Source of the DNA: Candidatus Dormiibacterota bacterium
GTDB lineage: Bacteria > Chloroflexota > Dormibacteria > Dormibacterales > Dormibacteraceae
Length of the DNA stretch: 64,000 nucleotides
NCBI GenBank assembly: GCA_003169845.1
Contig: PNAG01000016.1
Coordinates: 62,001 to 126,000 of the forward strand
Direction of reading: 5' to 3'
Within the stretch, counting starts at the first letter, position 1; every line of letters starts with the position of its first letter. The notes below the pieces were generated by a model, which made no database searches, was not told the origin of the DNA, and saw only the letters and a list, made by a program, of their open reading frames with translations. Positions 56,185 to 64,000 of this stretch are shown piece after piece. Position numbers and translations under genes: made by a program.

Positions 56185-56703
56185 CTAGCCCGAAGCGGCC
56201 GCGACGGCCTCGGCCTCGTACCTCTCTTCGCCGATGAGGTCCTCCACACGGTGCAGCGTGTCGAGGCTCGTCAACCTGTCGGTGAAGAGGATGCCGTCGA
56301 GGTGGTCGAGCTCGTGCTGGAAAGCCCGAGCGGTGAACCCTGTGGACTTGATGCGCACCTCTTTGCCATGGCGGTTGAGGGCCTTGACCACGACCGCCTC
56401 GTGGCGCTCGACCTCTCCCACCCAACCCGGCTTGCTCAAGCAGCCCTCGTACCCGACCTGGGTGCCGGAGGTCTTGACGATCGCAGGGTTGACCAGGCCC
56501 CAGATCTGGTTTTCGTCGCCCTTGACCACGCATACCCTCAGGGGCACCCCGATCTGGTTCGCCGCCAGGCCCGCGCCTGGCGCATCGAGCATCGTCTCCG
56601 CGAGGTCGTCGAGCAGCCTCTGGATGGACGTGTCGACGCGCGCGACCTTGCGCGCCTTCTGGTGCAGAACCGGGTGCTCGAAAGTCAGGATCGGTCGGAT
56701 CAC
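56185..56703 (-). CDS. def: Peptide deformylase
   Basis: Removes the N-formyl group from new proteins; metal-dependent. 172 residues with all three motifs: GAGLAANQIG, YEGCLSKPG (Cys ligand) and QHELDHLDG (two His ligands). GTG 56703 (VIRPILTFEHPVL) is chosen as the homologous start; upstream sequence is non-homologous. It lies beside fmt, the enzyme that adds the formyl group. Confidence 0.96.
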   Translation of the reverse strand: MIRPILTFEHPVLHQKARKVARVDTSIQRLLDDLAETMLDAPGAGLAANQIGVPLRVCVVKGDENQIWGLVNPAIVKTSGTQVGYEGCLSKPGWVGEVERHEAVVVKALNRHGKEVRIKSTGFTARAFQHELDHLDGILFTDRLTSLDTLHRVEDLIGEERYEAEAVAAASG

Positions 56704-56801
56704 GAGTTCGATTTTACCCGCGACACGGTTGAACCTAATCCACGCTAACCCTTGTGGACCCAGGGCGAGTTCCGACTCACCCCACATCCTCCTTCAACAA
56801 A

Positions 56802-58781
56802 TCACATCACAGGGTCGACGTCGTAGCTCCAGCCCTTGCCCCGCGGCGCCAGGTGGCGCGCGCGTTCGAGTCCGTCACCTTTCAACGTGACCTGCCAGCG
56901 ATATTCGCCGCGCAGGCGGTGGATGAAGGCTGGCGCGGGCCCCATGACGCGGATGTCTTCGATCCCGTCCTTCAACAGGCCGGCGGCCAGTGCCTCGGCC
57001 GCCTCGCCCGCCGACGCCGCGGCCCTCGCGTCGTCCGCGTCGGTCCGCGTGAGCACCGCCAGGTCCGCGAAGGGTGGGAAGGAAAACGCCTTGCGCGACG
57101 GAAGCTCCGCGGCGTAGAAGCCCTCGTAGTCGTTGGCGGCCGCGGACCGGAGCGCGTAGTGATCGGGGTTGCTGGTCTGCACGACGACGCGCGAGGACCG
57201 GCCGTCGCGCCCCGCCCGCCCGGCGACCTGCACCACCAGCGAGAACGTGTTCTCGGCGGACCGGTAGTCGGGGAAGTGCAGCGGCAGGTCGGCATCGACG
57301 ACTCCGACACAGGTGACCGCCGGGAGGTCGAGGCCGCGCGCCACGAGCTGCGTGCCCACGAGGATGTCGGCGCGACGCTCGCTGAACGTCTCCCAGATCT
57401 CGAAGTACGAATCGGGCCCGCGCGCGGCGTCGCTGTCGAGGCGCAGCACGCGCGCATTTGGCCACAGCTTCTTGACGATACCCTCCAGGCGCTGCGTGCC
57501 CATGCCCATCCCGCGGATGTTGCGGCTCCCGCAGTGGTCGCAGACGGAAGGCATGGCGCGGGAGTAACCGCAGTAGTGGCAGACCAACCCATCAATTTCG
57601 GCGTGGTGCACGAGCGCGACCGAACACCCGAGGCACTGCACGGACTTTCCACAGTCGCGGCACAAGACGAACGTCGACATGCCTCGGCGGTTGAGGAACA
57701 GGATCACCTGCTCTTGGTTCCCCAGCGCTAGGGTGATCGCCTCAACCAGCCAGCTCGAGAGCGGCTGGCGGCGGCCCGCCGCGGCCTCGTCGCGCATGTC
57801 GACGAGATCCACCTCAGCGTCGCGGCCCCGCACGCGCCTGGTCAGCTTGGCCAGCGCAATCTGGTCTTGCGTCGCCTCGTGGTAGGTCACCACGCTCGGC
57901 GTCGCCGAGCCCGCCACCAGCCGGGCTCCGGTCACCGACGCCAGCCGGCGCGCGACCCAGCCCGCCTCGTAGCGCGGCGTGCGGTCCTGTTTGTAGGCGG
58001 CTGAGCCTTCCTCGTCCAGGCAGATGAGCCCAAGTCTGGGGATCGGGGCGAAGACCGCCGACCGGCTGCCGAGCACCACCTGCGCCTCGCCGCGCCGCGT
58101 GCGCCACCACTGCTGCGCCCGCTCGAGCTCGGTGAGCTGGCTGTGCAGGATCGCGATGGGCGCGTCCAGGCGAGCGCGAACGCGCTGGACGAGCTGCGGC
58201 GTGAGAGAGATGTCGGGGACGAGCAGCAGCACGCGGAGTCCATCCGCCAGGGCTCGCTCGGCCGCCGCGAGATAGACCTCCGTCTTGCCGCTGGCGATGA
58301 CCCCGTGAAGGAGCGTGACCTGGTTCGCGCCGACGAGATCGAGCGCCGCCTTCTGCTCATCGGTAAGCTCCGGCCGCGCGATGGGTGACGCGGGCCCGGT
58401 GGCGAGCTCCACGAGCCGGCTGTGCCGCCGCTGGCGGTGTGATGCCTGTGACCCGCTCGAGCCGGTCGCCCGCACGCGCGGCGGGAGCATCGCGCGCAGG
58501 CATTCGATCAAGGGCAGCCAGTAGTGGTCGGCGACGAGGCGCGCCAGCGCCACCTGGTGCGGAAGCAGCAGCGGATCGCTCCCGGCGGTCGCGATCGGCT
58601 TGACCTCCACCCCAGGGTCTTCGGTCCCCAGAGAGACCACGAAGCCATAGGTGCTGCGCCTCCCGAAAGGGACCGTCACGCGGTGGCCGGGCACGACGTC
58701 CACCCCCTCGGGTACGGAATACGTGTAGGTCTCGCGACCAGACCCGCGCGCCGCCTCGACCGCCACCTCGGCGTACAGCAT
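56802..58781 (-). CDS. priA: Primosomal protein N' (PriA helicase) with divergent motifs
   Basis: 659 residues, shorter than E. coli PriA (732). The N-terminal 3'-DNA-binding domain (VEAARGSGRETYTYSVPEG) and the Walker A loop GVIASGKTEVYLAA are present. The Walker B box reads DEEGSAAYKQD instead of DEEHxxSYKQ (His to Gly), and the GTQLVARGLDLP motif has Leu in place of His. Two CxxC zinc clusters are intact (CRDCGKSVQCLGC and CHYCGY, CDHCGS). It is a replication-restart protein; helicase strength may be altered. Between def and coaBC. Confidence 0.93.
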   Translation of the reverse strand: MLYAEVAVEAARGSGRETYTYSVPEGVDVVPGHRVTVPFGRRSTYGFVVSLGTEDPGVEVKPIATAGSDPLLLPHQVALARLVADHYWLPLIECLRAMLPPRVRATGSSGSQASHRQRRHSRLVELATGPASPIARPELTDEQKAALDLVGANQVTLLHGVIASGKTEVYLAAAERALADGLRVLLLVPDISLTPQLVQRVRARLDAPIAILHSQLTELERAQQWWRTRRGEAQVVLGSRSAVFAPIPRLGLICLDEEGSAAYKQDRTPRYEAGWVARRLASVTGARLVAGSATPSVVTYHEATQDQIALAKLTRRVRGRDAEVDLVDMRDEAAAGRRQPLSSWLVEAITLALGNQEQVILFLNRRGMSTFVLCRDCGKSVQCLGCSVALVHHAEIDGLVCHYCGYSRAMPSVCDHCGSRNIRGMGMGTQRLEGIVKKLWPNARVLRLDSDAARGPDSYFEIWETFSERRADILVGTQLVARGLDLPAVTCVGVVDADLPLHFPDYRSAENTFSLVVQVAGRAGRDGRSSRVVVQTSNPDHYALRSAAANDYEGFYAAELPSRKAFSFPPFADLAVLTRTDADDARAAASAGEAAEALAAGLLKDGIEDIRVMGPAPAFIHRLRGEYRWQVTLKGDGLERARHLAPRGKGWSYDVDPVM

Positions 58782-58803
58782 CAGTGTCCGGCGCCAGACA
58801 CTG

Positions 58804-60036
58804 CTAGGTCTTTTTCAAACGAGGGACCACCAGGTCCAGGATGCGATCCGCCATCTCGCGCTTGGTCATCTTCTCGAGCTCGTGGTGTGATCCGTCAGCG
58901 AATATGACAACGCCGGCGTTGTGGTCGCTGCCGAAGCCGATGTCCTTCCTCGAGATGTCGTTGGCGACGATTCCTTGCAGGCCCTTGCGCTTCATCTTCT
59001 CGAGGCCCTTGCCGGCGAGGTCGGAGTCCTCTGCCGCGAAGCCGACCCGAAAAACGCTCGCGGCATCCTTCTCGCGGCCAAGCGTGGCGATGAGATCCGG
59101 GATCGATTCGAGCTCCAGCGTCAAGGTCGGAGTGTCCTCGCGGCGGATCTTTCCCGCGGCTGCCTTGACCGGGCGGAAATCAGCGACCGCCGCCGCCATC
59201 ATCAACAGGTCGGCGCCTTTGAGCTCGGAGCGGAGCTGCTCCAGCATCTCGTCCGCGGTGACCACTTCCTTGACCTCGACTCCGTGGTGGGAAGGGTGGC
59301 CCGCGGTGCTGACGAGGGTCACCTGCGCGCCGCGGTCGGCGGCCGCGGCGGCGATGGCGAAACCCATCTTGCCGCTCGAGTAGTTGCTGATGAAACGAAC
59401 CGAGTCGATCCGCTCTCGGGTCCCCCCCGCGGTCACGACGACCCGTCGCCCGGCCAGGTCGTAGCGCGCACGCACAGCTTCGGCCATCGCATTCAGCAGC
59501 TTCGAAGCGTCCGCCAGCCGGCCGGTGCCAACGTGGCCGCTGGCGAGGTGTCCTGTCTCAGGCTCCACGACGGTGACGCCGCGGTGCCGGAGCGCAGTGA
59601 CGTTCTCCCGCACGACCTGCTTCGACCACATCGCGTCGTTCATCGCGGGCGCGATCACCACCGGGGAACGGGCCGCCAGCAGCGTGGCCGTGACGATGTC
59701 GTCCGAGCGGCCGCTCGCGATGCGCCCGATGACGTTGGCGGTCGCGGGCGCCAGGAGGAGCAGCTGAGCCCAGTCGCCAAGCGCCACATGAGGCTCAGGC
59801 GCACCGTCAGCCGGCCAAAGGCCCGTGAGCACCGGGTTGCCGGTCACGCCCTGGAATGTCGGAGGGCCCACGAACCGCATCGCCGACGGCGTCATCGCAA
59901 CGCGGACCTGGCAGCCCGCCTGCGTCAGGGCCGACGCCAGGTCGACCACCTTGTAGGCGGCGATGCCGCCGGACACCAGAACGGCGAGACGGAGGCCGAC
60001 CAGCTCACTTGGTATCGGGGTCTTGTCCAACGGCAT
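58804..60036 (-). CDS. coaBC: Bifunctional phosphopantothenoylcysteine decarboxylase/synthetase
   Basis: Two consecutive steps of coenzyme A synthesis. N-terminal FMN-dependent CoaC (VLVSGGIAAYKVVDLASAL, APAMNDAMW, with His in EPHVALGDWA), then CTP-dependent CoaB (VVVTAGGTRERIDSVRFISNYSSGKMGFAIAAAAADRGA, IVANDISRKDIGFGSDHNA). 410 residues, usual length. 3 nt after gmk; rpoZ, often between these two, is not there. Confidence 0.97.
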   Translation of the reverse strand: MPLDKTPIPSELVGLRLAVLVSGGIAAYKVVDLASALTQAGCQVRVAMTPSAMRFVGPPTFQGVTGNPVLTGLWPADGAPEPHVALGDWAQLLLLAPATANVIGRIASGRSDDIVTATLLAARSPVVIAPAMNDAMWSKQVVRENVTALRHRGVTVVEPETGHLASGHVGTGRLADASKLLNAMAEAVRARYDLAGRRVVVTAGGTRERIDSVRFISNYSSGKMGFAIAAAAADRGAQVTLVSTAGHPSHHGVEVKEVVTADEMLEQLRSELKGADLLMMAAAVADFRPVKAAAGKIRREDTPTLTLELESIPDLIATLGREKDAASVFRVGFAAEDSDLAGKGLEKMKRKGLQGIVANDISRKDIGFGSDHNAGVVIFADGSHHELEKMTKREMADRILDLVVPRLKKT

Positions 60037-60039
60037 GGG

Positions 60040-60615
60040 CTAAGTTTGCGACGACCGGGCTTGCCGGATGATGGCCAGCACCTCGGCGACCGCGCGCTCG
60101 AGCTCGTCGTTGACCACCACGTGGTCGTACCGCGAGGCGTACTCCATCTCCCGCATGGCGATGAGCCGGCGTGCCGTCATGTCCTGGGAGGTCTCGGTGT
60201 TGCGTTTGACCTGCCGCCTCACGAGCTCGTCGACCGAGGGCGGCACGATGAAGATGAACACTCCGTCGGGCGCCTTCGCGCGCACCTGCTCGGCGCCCTG
60301 GACCTCGATCTTCAGCACGACGTCGTGCCCGGCATCACGCTCCCGCTCCACCCGTTCGGTCAGCGTCCCGTAGAGGTTGCCGTTGTACGTGGCGTTTTCG
60401 AGGAAGGCGCCCTGGTCGATCAGCTGCTGGAAGCGCTCGCGGCTGACGAAGGAGTAGTCGACTCCGTCGACCTCGCCCGGCCGCGGCGGCCGCGTGGTGC
60501 AGGACACCGAGTAGCGCAGGTTTGAATCGAGCTCGAGGAGGCGCTCGATCAGCGTGTCCTTGCCGACGCCCGACGGGCCCGAGATGACGATCAGAAGGCC
60601 CCGCTTTTTTGTCAT
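60040..60615 (-). CDS. gmk: Guanylate kinase
   Basis: Phosphorylates GMP to GDP. 191 residues: P-loop SGPSGVGKDTLIERLLE, GMP-binding RYSVSCTTRPPRPGEVDGVDYSFVS and LKIEVQGAEQVR. ATG overlaps the rluD stop by 4 bp. Confidence 0.97.
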   Translation of the reverse strand: MTKKRGLLIVISGPSGVGKDTLIERLLELDSNLRYSVSCTTRPPRPGEVDGVDYSFVSRERFQQLIDQGAFLENATYNGNLYGTLTERVERERDAGHDVVLKIEVQGAEQVRAKAPDGVFIFIVPPSVDELVRRQVKRNTETSQDMTARRLIAMREMEYASRYDHVVVNDELERAVAEVLAIIRQARSSQT

Positions 60616-61523
60616 TTCAGGCTCGCCCAGAACTCGTCGAAGTCAGCTGGGGGAGCGGCTTCGAAGCTCATCTCCTCCCCGGTGCGGGGGTGTCGCAGGC
60701 GCAGCCGCCACGCGTGAAGCATTGGCCGAGAGGCTCCGGCCTCCTCGCCGCCGTACTCGGCATCGCCCGTCACCGGGTGGCCCAGCGCAGCCAGGTGCAC
60801 GCGGATCTGATGAGTGCGCCCCGTGTCGAGATCACAGCGCAGGAGAGTATGGCCGGGGCGTCGGTCGATCACCTGGTAGCGCGTCCGCGCGAAGCGCCCG
60901 CCGCTGACTACGGCCATCCGCTTCCGGTCCCTGGGGTCTCGCCCGATCGGGCCTTCGAGCTCGCCGGCGTCGTCCTTCACGCGTCCGCGCACGATTGCCA
61001 TGTAAGTGCGGCTCAGCGAGCGGTCTTTGAGCTGGGCCGACAGTGCTCGGTGGCTCACGTCGTTGCGCGCGACCACGATCAGGCCCGACGTGCCCTTGTC
61101 GAGCCGGTGGACGATGCCGGGGCGCGTCACCCCACCGACCGCCGACCAGCCCCCGCCCCGTCCCAGCAGCGCGTGGACGAGGGTGCCGGTGTGGTGGCCT
61201 GGGGCGGGGTGGACGACCATGCCCGCCGGCTTGTCGACGACGGCCAGGTCCTCGTCCTCGTACACGATCTCGAGGGGAATCGCCTCCCCGGCGGCTTCGG
61301 CGACGTACGCCTCCGGGATCTCGAAGTCGACGACGTCCCCGGCGACCACGCGGTCCGCCGGATCGGCGGCCTGCCCGTTGAGCCGGACCAGGTGGCTCTT
61401 GATCAGGCGCGCGGCGGCCGACCGGCTGAGGTCCTCGGCGTGCTCGGCGAGAAAGCGGTCCAGCCGCGCGGCCGCGGCTGTTGCGATCAGGCGGTGGGCG
61501 TTAAGGGGCCCCCGCGAACTCAC
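60612..61523 (-). CDS. rluD: Pseudouridine synthase, RluA/RluD family
   Basis: 303 residues: an S4 domain (RLDRFLAEHAEDLSRSAAARLIKSHLVRLNGQ), then the RluA fold with the catalytic Asp in GIVHRLDKGTSGLIVVARND, and GRTHQIRVHLAALGHPVTGD. It probably acts on 23S rRNA helix 69, although RluA/C cannot be excluded. The only canonical start, GTG 61523, lies inside a stem-loop repeat, so the first eight or so residues come from that repeat. Confidence 0.93.
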   Translation of the reverse strand: MSSRGPLNAHRLIATAAAARLDRFLAEHAEDLSRSAAARLIKSHLVRLNGQAADPADRVVAGDVVDFEIPEAYVAEAAGEAIPLEIVYEDEDLAVVDKPAGMVVHPAPGHHTGTLVHALLGRGGGWSAVGGVTRPGIVHRLDKGTSGLIVVARNDVSHRALSAQLKDRSLSRTYMAIVRGRVKDDAGELEGPIGRDPRDRKRMAVVSGGRFARTRYQVIDRRPGHTLLRCDLDTGRTHQIRVHLAALGHPVTGDAEYGGEEAGASRPMLHAWRLRLRHPRTGEEMSFEAAPPADFDEFWASLK

Positions 61524-61549
61524 GGCGGGAACACTCAGAGTTCGCGGGG
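61510..61549. repeat. Stem-loop repeat, family A, at the lspA/rluD junction
   Basis: Perfect 12-bp arms CCCCGCGAACTC (61510-61521) and GAGTTCGCGGGG (61538-61549) with a 16-nt loop. It covers the last codons and TGA stop of lspA (61535-61537) and the GTG start of rluD. Confidence 0.7.
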
Positions 61550-61993
61550 ATCTTTGCGTATCAGGTAACCGGCGATCAACGCCACCACGCCGATGCTGAC
61601 CGCCGAGTCCGCTACGTTGAACACGGGCCAGAAGTGGAAGTTGATGAAGTCGGTCACGGTCCCGAACATGATCCGGTCGTACCCGTTGCCGAGCGTCCCG
61701 CCCATGATCAGGCCGAGGGGCGCGTCGGTCCAGAGATCGCCGGGGTTCCGCGCGACGTAGACGACAAGGCCGACGGCGATGAGCACCGCCGCGACCAGGA
61801 AGAACCCCGCTCCGGCGGGCGCCAGTCCGAATGCGGCGCCGGAGTTACGCACGTTGGTGATGCCCACCAGGCGCCCGATTACAGCCACCTCAGTCCCATA
61901 AGGCACCTGCGCGACGACCAGGCTCTTCGTGATCCGGTCGAGCACAAAGACGCCGATGGCGATGAGGCCGAAGACGATGCGGCCAGTGTTCAG
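61535..61993 (-). CDS. lspA: Lipoprotein signal peptidase, probable CTG start
   Basis: A membrane aspartyl protease that cleaves prolipoprotein signal peptides. 152 residues: NVRNSGAAFGLA, GGTLGNGYDRIMFGTVTDFINFHFWPVFNVADSAVSIG with the two catalytic Asp. From GTG 61945 the protein would lose its first membrane helix. Starting at CTG 61991-61993 it begins LNTGRIVFGLIAIGVFVLDRI, restoring helix 1, and the CTG overlaps the ileS stop as CTGA, matching the local overlap style. The final KDPREL is repeat-encoded. Confidence 0.92.
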   Translation of the reverse strand: MNTGRIVFGLIAIGVFVLDRITKSLVVAQVPYGTEVAVIGRLVGITNVRNSGAAFGLAPAGAGFFLVAAVLIAVGLVVYVARNPGDLWTDAPLGLIMGGTLGNGYDRIMFGTVTDFINFHFWPVFNVADSAVSIGVVALIAGYLIRKDPREL

Positions 61994-64000
61994 TTTCGCT
62001 TGAGGCCGATCCAGATCTGCTCTCCTTCGATCATCAGCTGCTCGCCGTCGAAATCTTCGGCGCGTCCCTTATCGAGGCTTACGGACAGCGTTTCGTTCTT
62101 GATGTAGCCGGCGTGGCGCTCGATGGCTCGCACCAGCATGCCATCGGCCTCGTACCGCGCGTCGATGCGGTCCTCGACGTTGAAGCCGAGCTTCTTGCGG
62201 CGATCCTGGATCGCTCGCACGACCTCACGGGCCAGCCCCTCCAGCTTCAGGTCTTCGGTGATCTCCGTGTCGAGCTTCACCTCGGGCGCCCCGAACACGA
62301 GGCTTTTGACGTTGAGCTCCTCGCGCACGATCGCGGCGATGTCCTCCGGCAGGGTTTCACCCGGCAGCGCGATCGATGCCAGGGGCTGCCGCACCTTCAG
62401 CCGCGCGCCATCGCGCGCGGACAGCCCGGCCTCCACCGCCTGCCGCGCCCGCGCCATGTCCGCCTCGACCTCGGCATCGTGATGAGGCGCCGCATCGGGA
62501 AAGTCGGTGAGGTGCACCGACTCGTCGTTCGAGAGGTTGCGGTAGATGGCATCGGACGTGAAAGGAGCGAAGGGCGCCATGAGCTGGCTCACGGTGCGCA
62601 GGGTCTCGTACAGGGTCTGGTATGCGGCCAGCTTGTCGCTGTCGGACTGGGACTTCCAGAACCTGCGACGGGAGCGCCGGATGTACCAGTTGGAAAGGTC
62701 ATCCACGAAACGATGGATCCGGCGGGAAGGCTCGTTCGCGTCGTAGCTGTCGAGTCCCTCTGTAACCGTCTCGACCAGGCCGCTCAGCTTTGACAGGAGC
62801 CAGCGGTCGAGCACGTGCCGCTCGGCGACGGGGACGGCGGGCTTCGAGGGATCGAAGCCGTCCAGGCGCGCGTACGTGACGAAGAACGAGTAGCAGTTCC
62901 ACAGCGGGATGAAGAACTGCTGCACGGTCTCGCGCAGGGTGTCGGCGCCAGTGCGGTAGTTCTCTCCGACTGGCGCGGCGGTGTAGAAGTACCAGCGCAC
63001 CGCGTCGGAGCCGAAGTTGTCGAAGAGGAAGTTCGGATCCAGCACATTGCCGCGCGATTTCGACTGCTTCTTTCCTTTCGGGTCGACCACGAGGCCGAGG
63101 CAGATCACGTTGCGATATGCGTTCTGCTTGAAGAGCAGGGTCGAGATGGCGAGCAGCGAGTAGAACCAGCCCCGGGTCTGGTCCATTGCCTCCGAGATGA
63201 AATCCGCCGGAAACGCTTCCTCGAATTCCTTGGTCCCGCGTCGAGGATGGCCGCGCTGCGCGAACGGCATGGAGCCAGAGTCGAACCAGGCGTCAAGCAC
63301 CTCGGGGACGCGTCTCATCACACCGTCGCACTTGGAGCACGGCAGCGTGACCGAATCGATGAACGGCCGGTGCAGGTCCGTGTCCTCTTTGAGGCCGAGC
63401 TCGGCCGACGAGCTGACACACCTCTGCTCATCGCACTTGTCGCAAACCCAGAAGGGCAACGGCGTGCCCCAGTAGCGCGAACGCGAGATCGCCCAGTCGA
63501 CGTTATTCTCCAGCCAGTCACCCATCCGCCCGGTCTTGATGTGCGCGGGGACCCAGTTCGTCGCTGCGTTGTTGGCGATCAGCTCGTCTTTCCGTTCGGT
63601 CGTGCGCACGTACCACGAGTCGAGCGCGTAGTAGATCAACGGCGTCCGGCAGCGCCAGCATTCGGGGTACGTGTGCAGGATCGTCTCGGACCTGTACAGC
63701 AGCCCGCGCGCCCTGAGGTCGTCGAGGATGACCGGGTCCGCCTCTTTAACATGCAGTCCCGCGAATTTCTCGACGTAGGGCAGGAACTTGCCGTCGAGGC
63801 CCACGGTGTGGCGGAACGGGATGCCTTTCTCCTGGCAGAGCTTGAGGTCGTCCACGCCGTAGAGCGCAGACGTATGCACGACGCCCGTGCCTTCCGCGGT
63901 GGAAACGAAGTCCGCGTCGACCACGTAATGGGCGCGACCCTCGCTCGGGACGGAGTAGGGGAACAGCGGCTCGTAGTCGAGGCCGACCAGGTCGCTGCCC
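61990..64000 (-). CDS. ileS: Isoleucyl-tRNA synthetase, type II, 3' part
   Basis: About 669 C-terminal residues; the 5' part with the HIGH motif lies beyond base 64000. KKQSKSRGNVLDPN is the KMSKS box. PCSKCDGVMRRVPEVLDAWFDSGSMPFAQRGHP with its CxxC, and the eukaryote/archaea-like editing-domain stretch FVSTAEGTGVVHTSALYG, mark the type II IleRS, a class often naturally insensitive to mupirocin (established for the class). The anticodon-binding region (RIHRFVDDLSNWYIRRSRRRFWK) follows. First gene of the ileS-lspA-rluD run. Confidence 0.95.
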   Translation of the reverse strand, partial: GSDLVGLDYEPLFPYSVPSEGRAHYVVDADFVSTAEGTGVVHTSALYGVDDLKLCQEKGIPFRHTVGLDGKFLPYVEKFAGLHVKEADPVILDDLRARGLLYRSETILHTYPECWRCRTPLIYYALDSWYVRTTERKDELIANNAATNWVPAHIKTGRMGDWLENNVDWAISRSRYWGTPLPFWVCDKCDEQRCVSSSAELGLKEDTDLHRPFIDSVTLPCSKCDGVMRRVPEVLDAWFDSGSMPFAQRGHPRRGTKEFEEAFPADFISEAMDQTRGWFYSLLAISTLLFKQNAYRNVICLGLVVDPKGKKQSKSRGNVLDPNFLFDNFGSDAVRWYFYTAAPVGENYRTGADTLRETVQQFFIPLWNCYSFFVTYARLDGFDPSKPAVPVAERHVLDRWLLSKLSGLVETVTEGLDSYDANEPSRRIHRFVDDLSNWYIRRSRRRFWKSQSDSDKLAAYQTLYETLRTVSQLMAPFAPFTSDAIYRNLSNDESVHLTDFPDAAPHHDAEVEADMARARQAVEAGLSARDGARLKVRQPLASIALPGETLPEDIAAIVREELNVKSLVFGAPEVKLDTEITEDLKLEGLAREVVRAIQDRRKKLGFNVEDRIDARYEADGMLVRAIERHAGYIKNETLSVSLDKGRAEDFDGEQLMIEGEQIWIGLKRN

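Noticed and set aside
58921..60525. Long plus-strand open frame (534 codons) across coaBC and gmk
   Set aside because: It mirrors the codon pattern of the conserved minus-strand genes (Arg/His/Gly/Val-rich, no domain); long shadow frames are expected at this GC content.

Overview
The window is a compact, GC-rich (high G/C at third codon positions) bacterial chromosome segment. No gene-free stretch exceeds about 225 bp, and there is no prophage, insertion sequence, rRNA or CRISPR array. The gene mix is Terrabacteria-like: an InhA-type enoyl reductase, an F420/Ddn-like reductase, the DUF3090/SCO1664 pair, an R2lox-type oxidase, MurA with Asp in place of the catalytic Cys, and a type-II IleRS. 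With the glyA-atp-murA and priA-coaBC-gmk blocks this suggests an uncultured-type Chloroflexota or Dormibacterota relative, or a deep actinobacterial relative. This placement is inference, because no rRNA is present. The organism looks aerobic: F-type H+ ATP synthase, heme A synthesis and Cu-oxidase assembly.

Layout. 1-1670: end of one glycosyltransferase and a second convergent one. 1667-17586 (minus): a housekeeping run of M50 protease, rpmE, DUF1385, prfA, prmC, tsaC, glyA, a WecA-like transferase, the complete ATP synthase operon (atpZ-I-B-E-F-H-A-G-D-C), then murA and a glycosyltransferase. 17621-25728 (minus): lipoprotein beta-propeller, degenerate GlpX, pyrG, MBL hydrolase, argS, an HtrA-like protein lacking its whole catalytic triad, and a GNAT. 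25795-31409: tRNA-Thr(CGT), a GT87 membrane glycosyltransferase, dnaK, DUF3090-SCO1664 and an anchored surface protein. 31448-36195 (plus): complete branched-chain amino acid type ABC transporter livGFHM-K. 36260-41250: unknown 8-TM protein, MaoC/FAS1-like dehydratases with acyl-CoA dehydrogenase, small proteins, InhA/FabI. 41285-50713 (minus): one long, almost gapless run of Ddn-like, esterase, AlkZ-like, LapA-like, LOG, phospholipase D-like, a DUF4382-SCO1-TlpA fusion, ctaA, ctaB, lactonase-like MBL and rhodanese. 50786-54291: DinB-like, tmRNA (tag ANKTNAFALAA), R2lox, AAC(3)-like GNAT, frameshifted DUF222/HNH gene. 54420-64000 (minus): ileS-lspA-rluD-gmk-coaBC-priA-def-fmt-smpB-VOC.

Recurring themes. 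Neighbouring genes overlap by GTGA/ATGA/TGATG again and again. The same junction geometry points to non-canonical starts: CTG for lspA in a CTGA overlap, and ATA for the PLD gene in an ATAG overlap. Several transcription units start with a TANNNT hexamer 6-7 nt before the start codon, suggesting leaderless mRNAs. Three families of short palindromic repeats sit at 3' ends of genes, several of them swallowing stop codons, and one lies in frame inside an unusually long AtpA tail. Several enzymes carry changed active sites (HtrA-like, GlpX-like, MurA, GlyA). I see no single obvious new defence or biosynthetic system. The most novel-looking items are the DUF4382-SCO1-TlpA fusion, the two pseudo-enzymes, the stop-codon-embedding stem-loop family and the start-codon/leaderless architecture.
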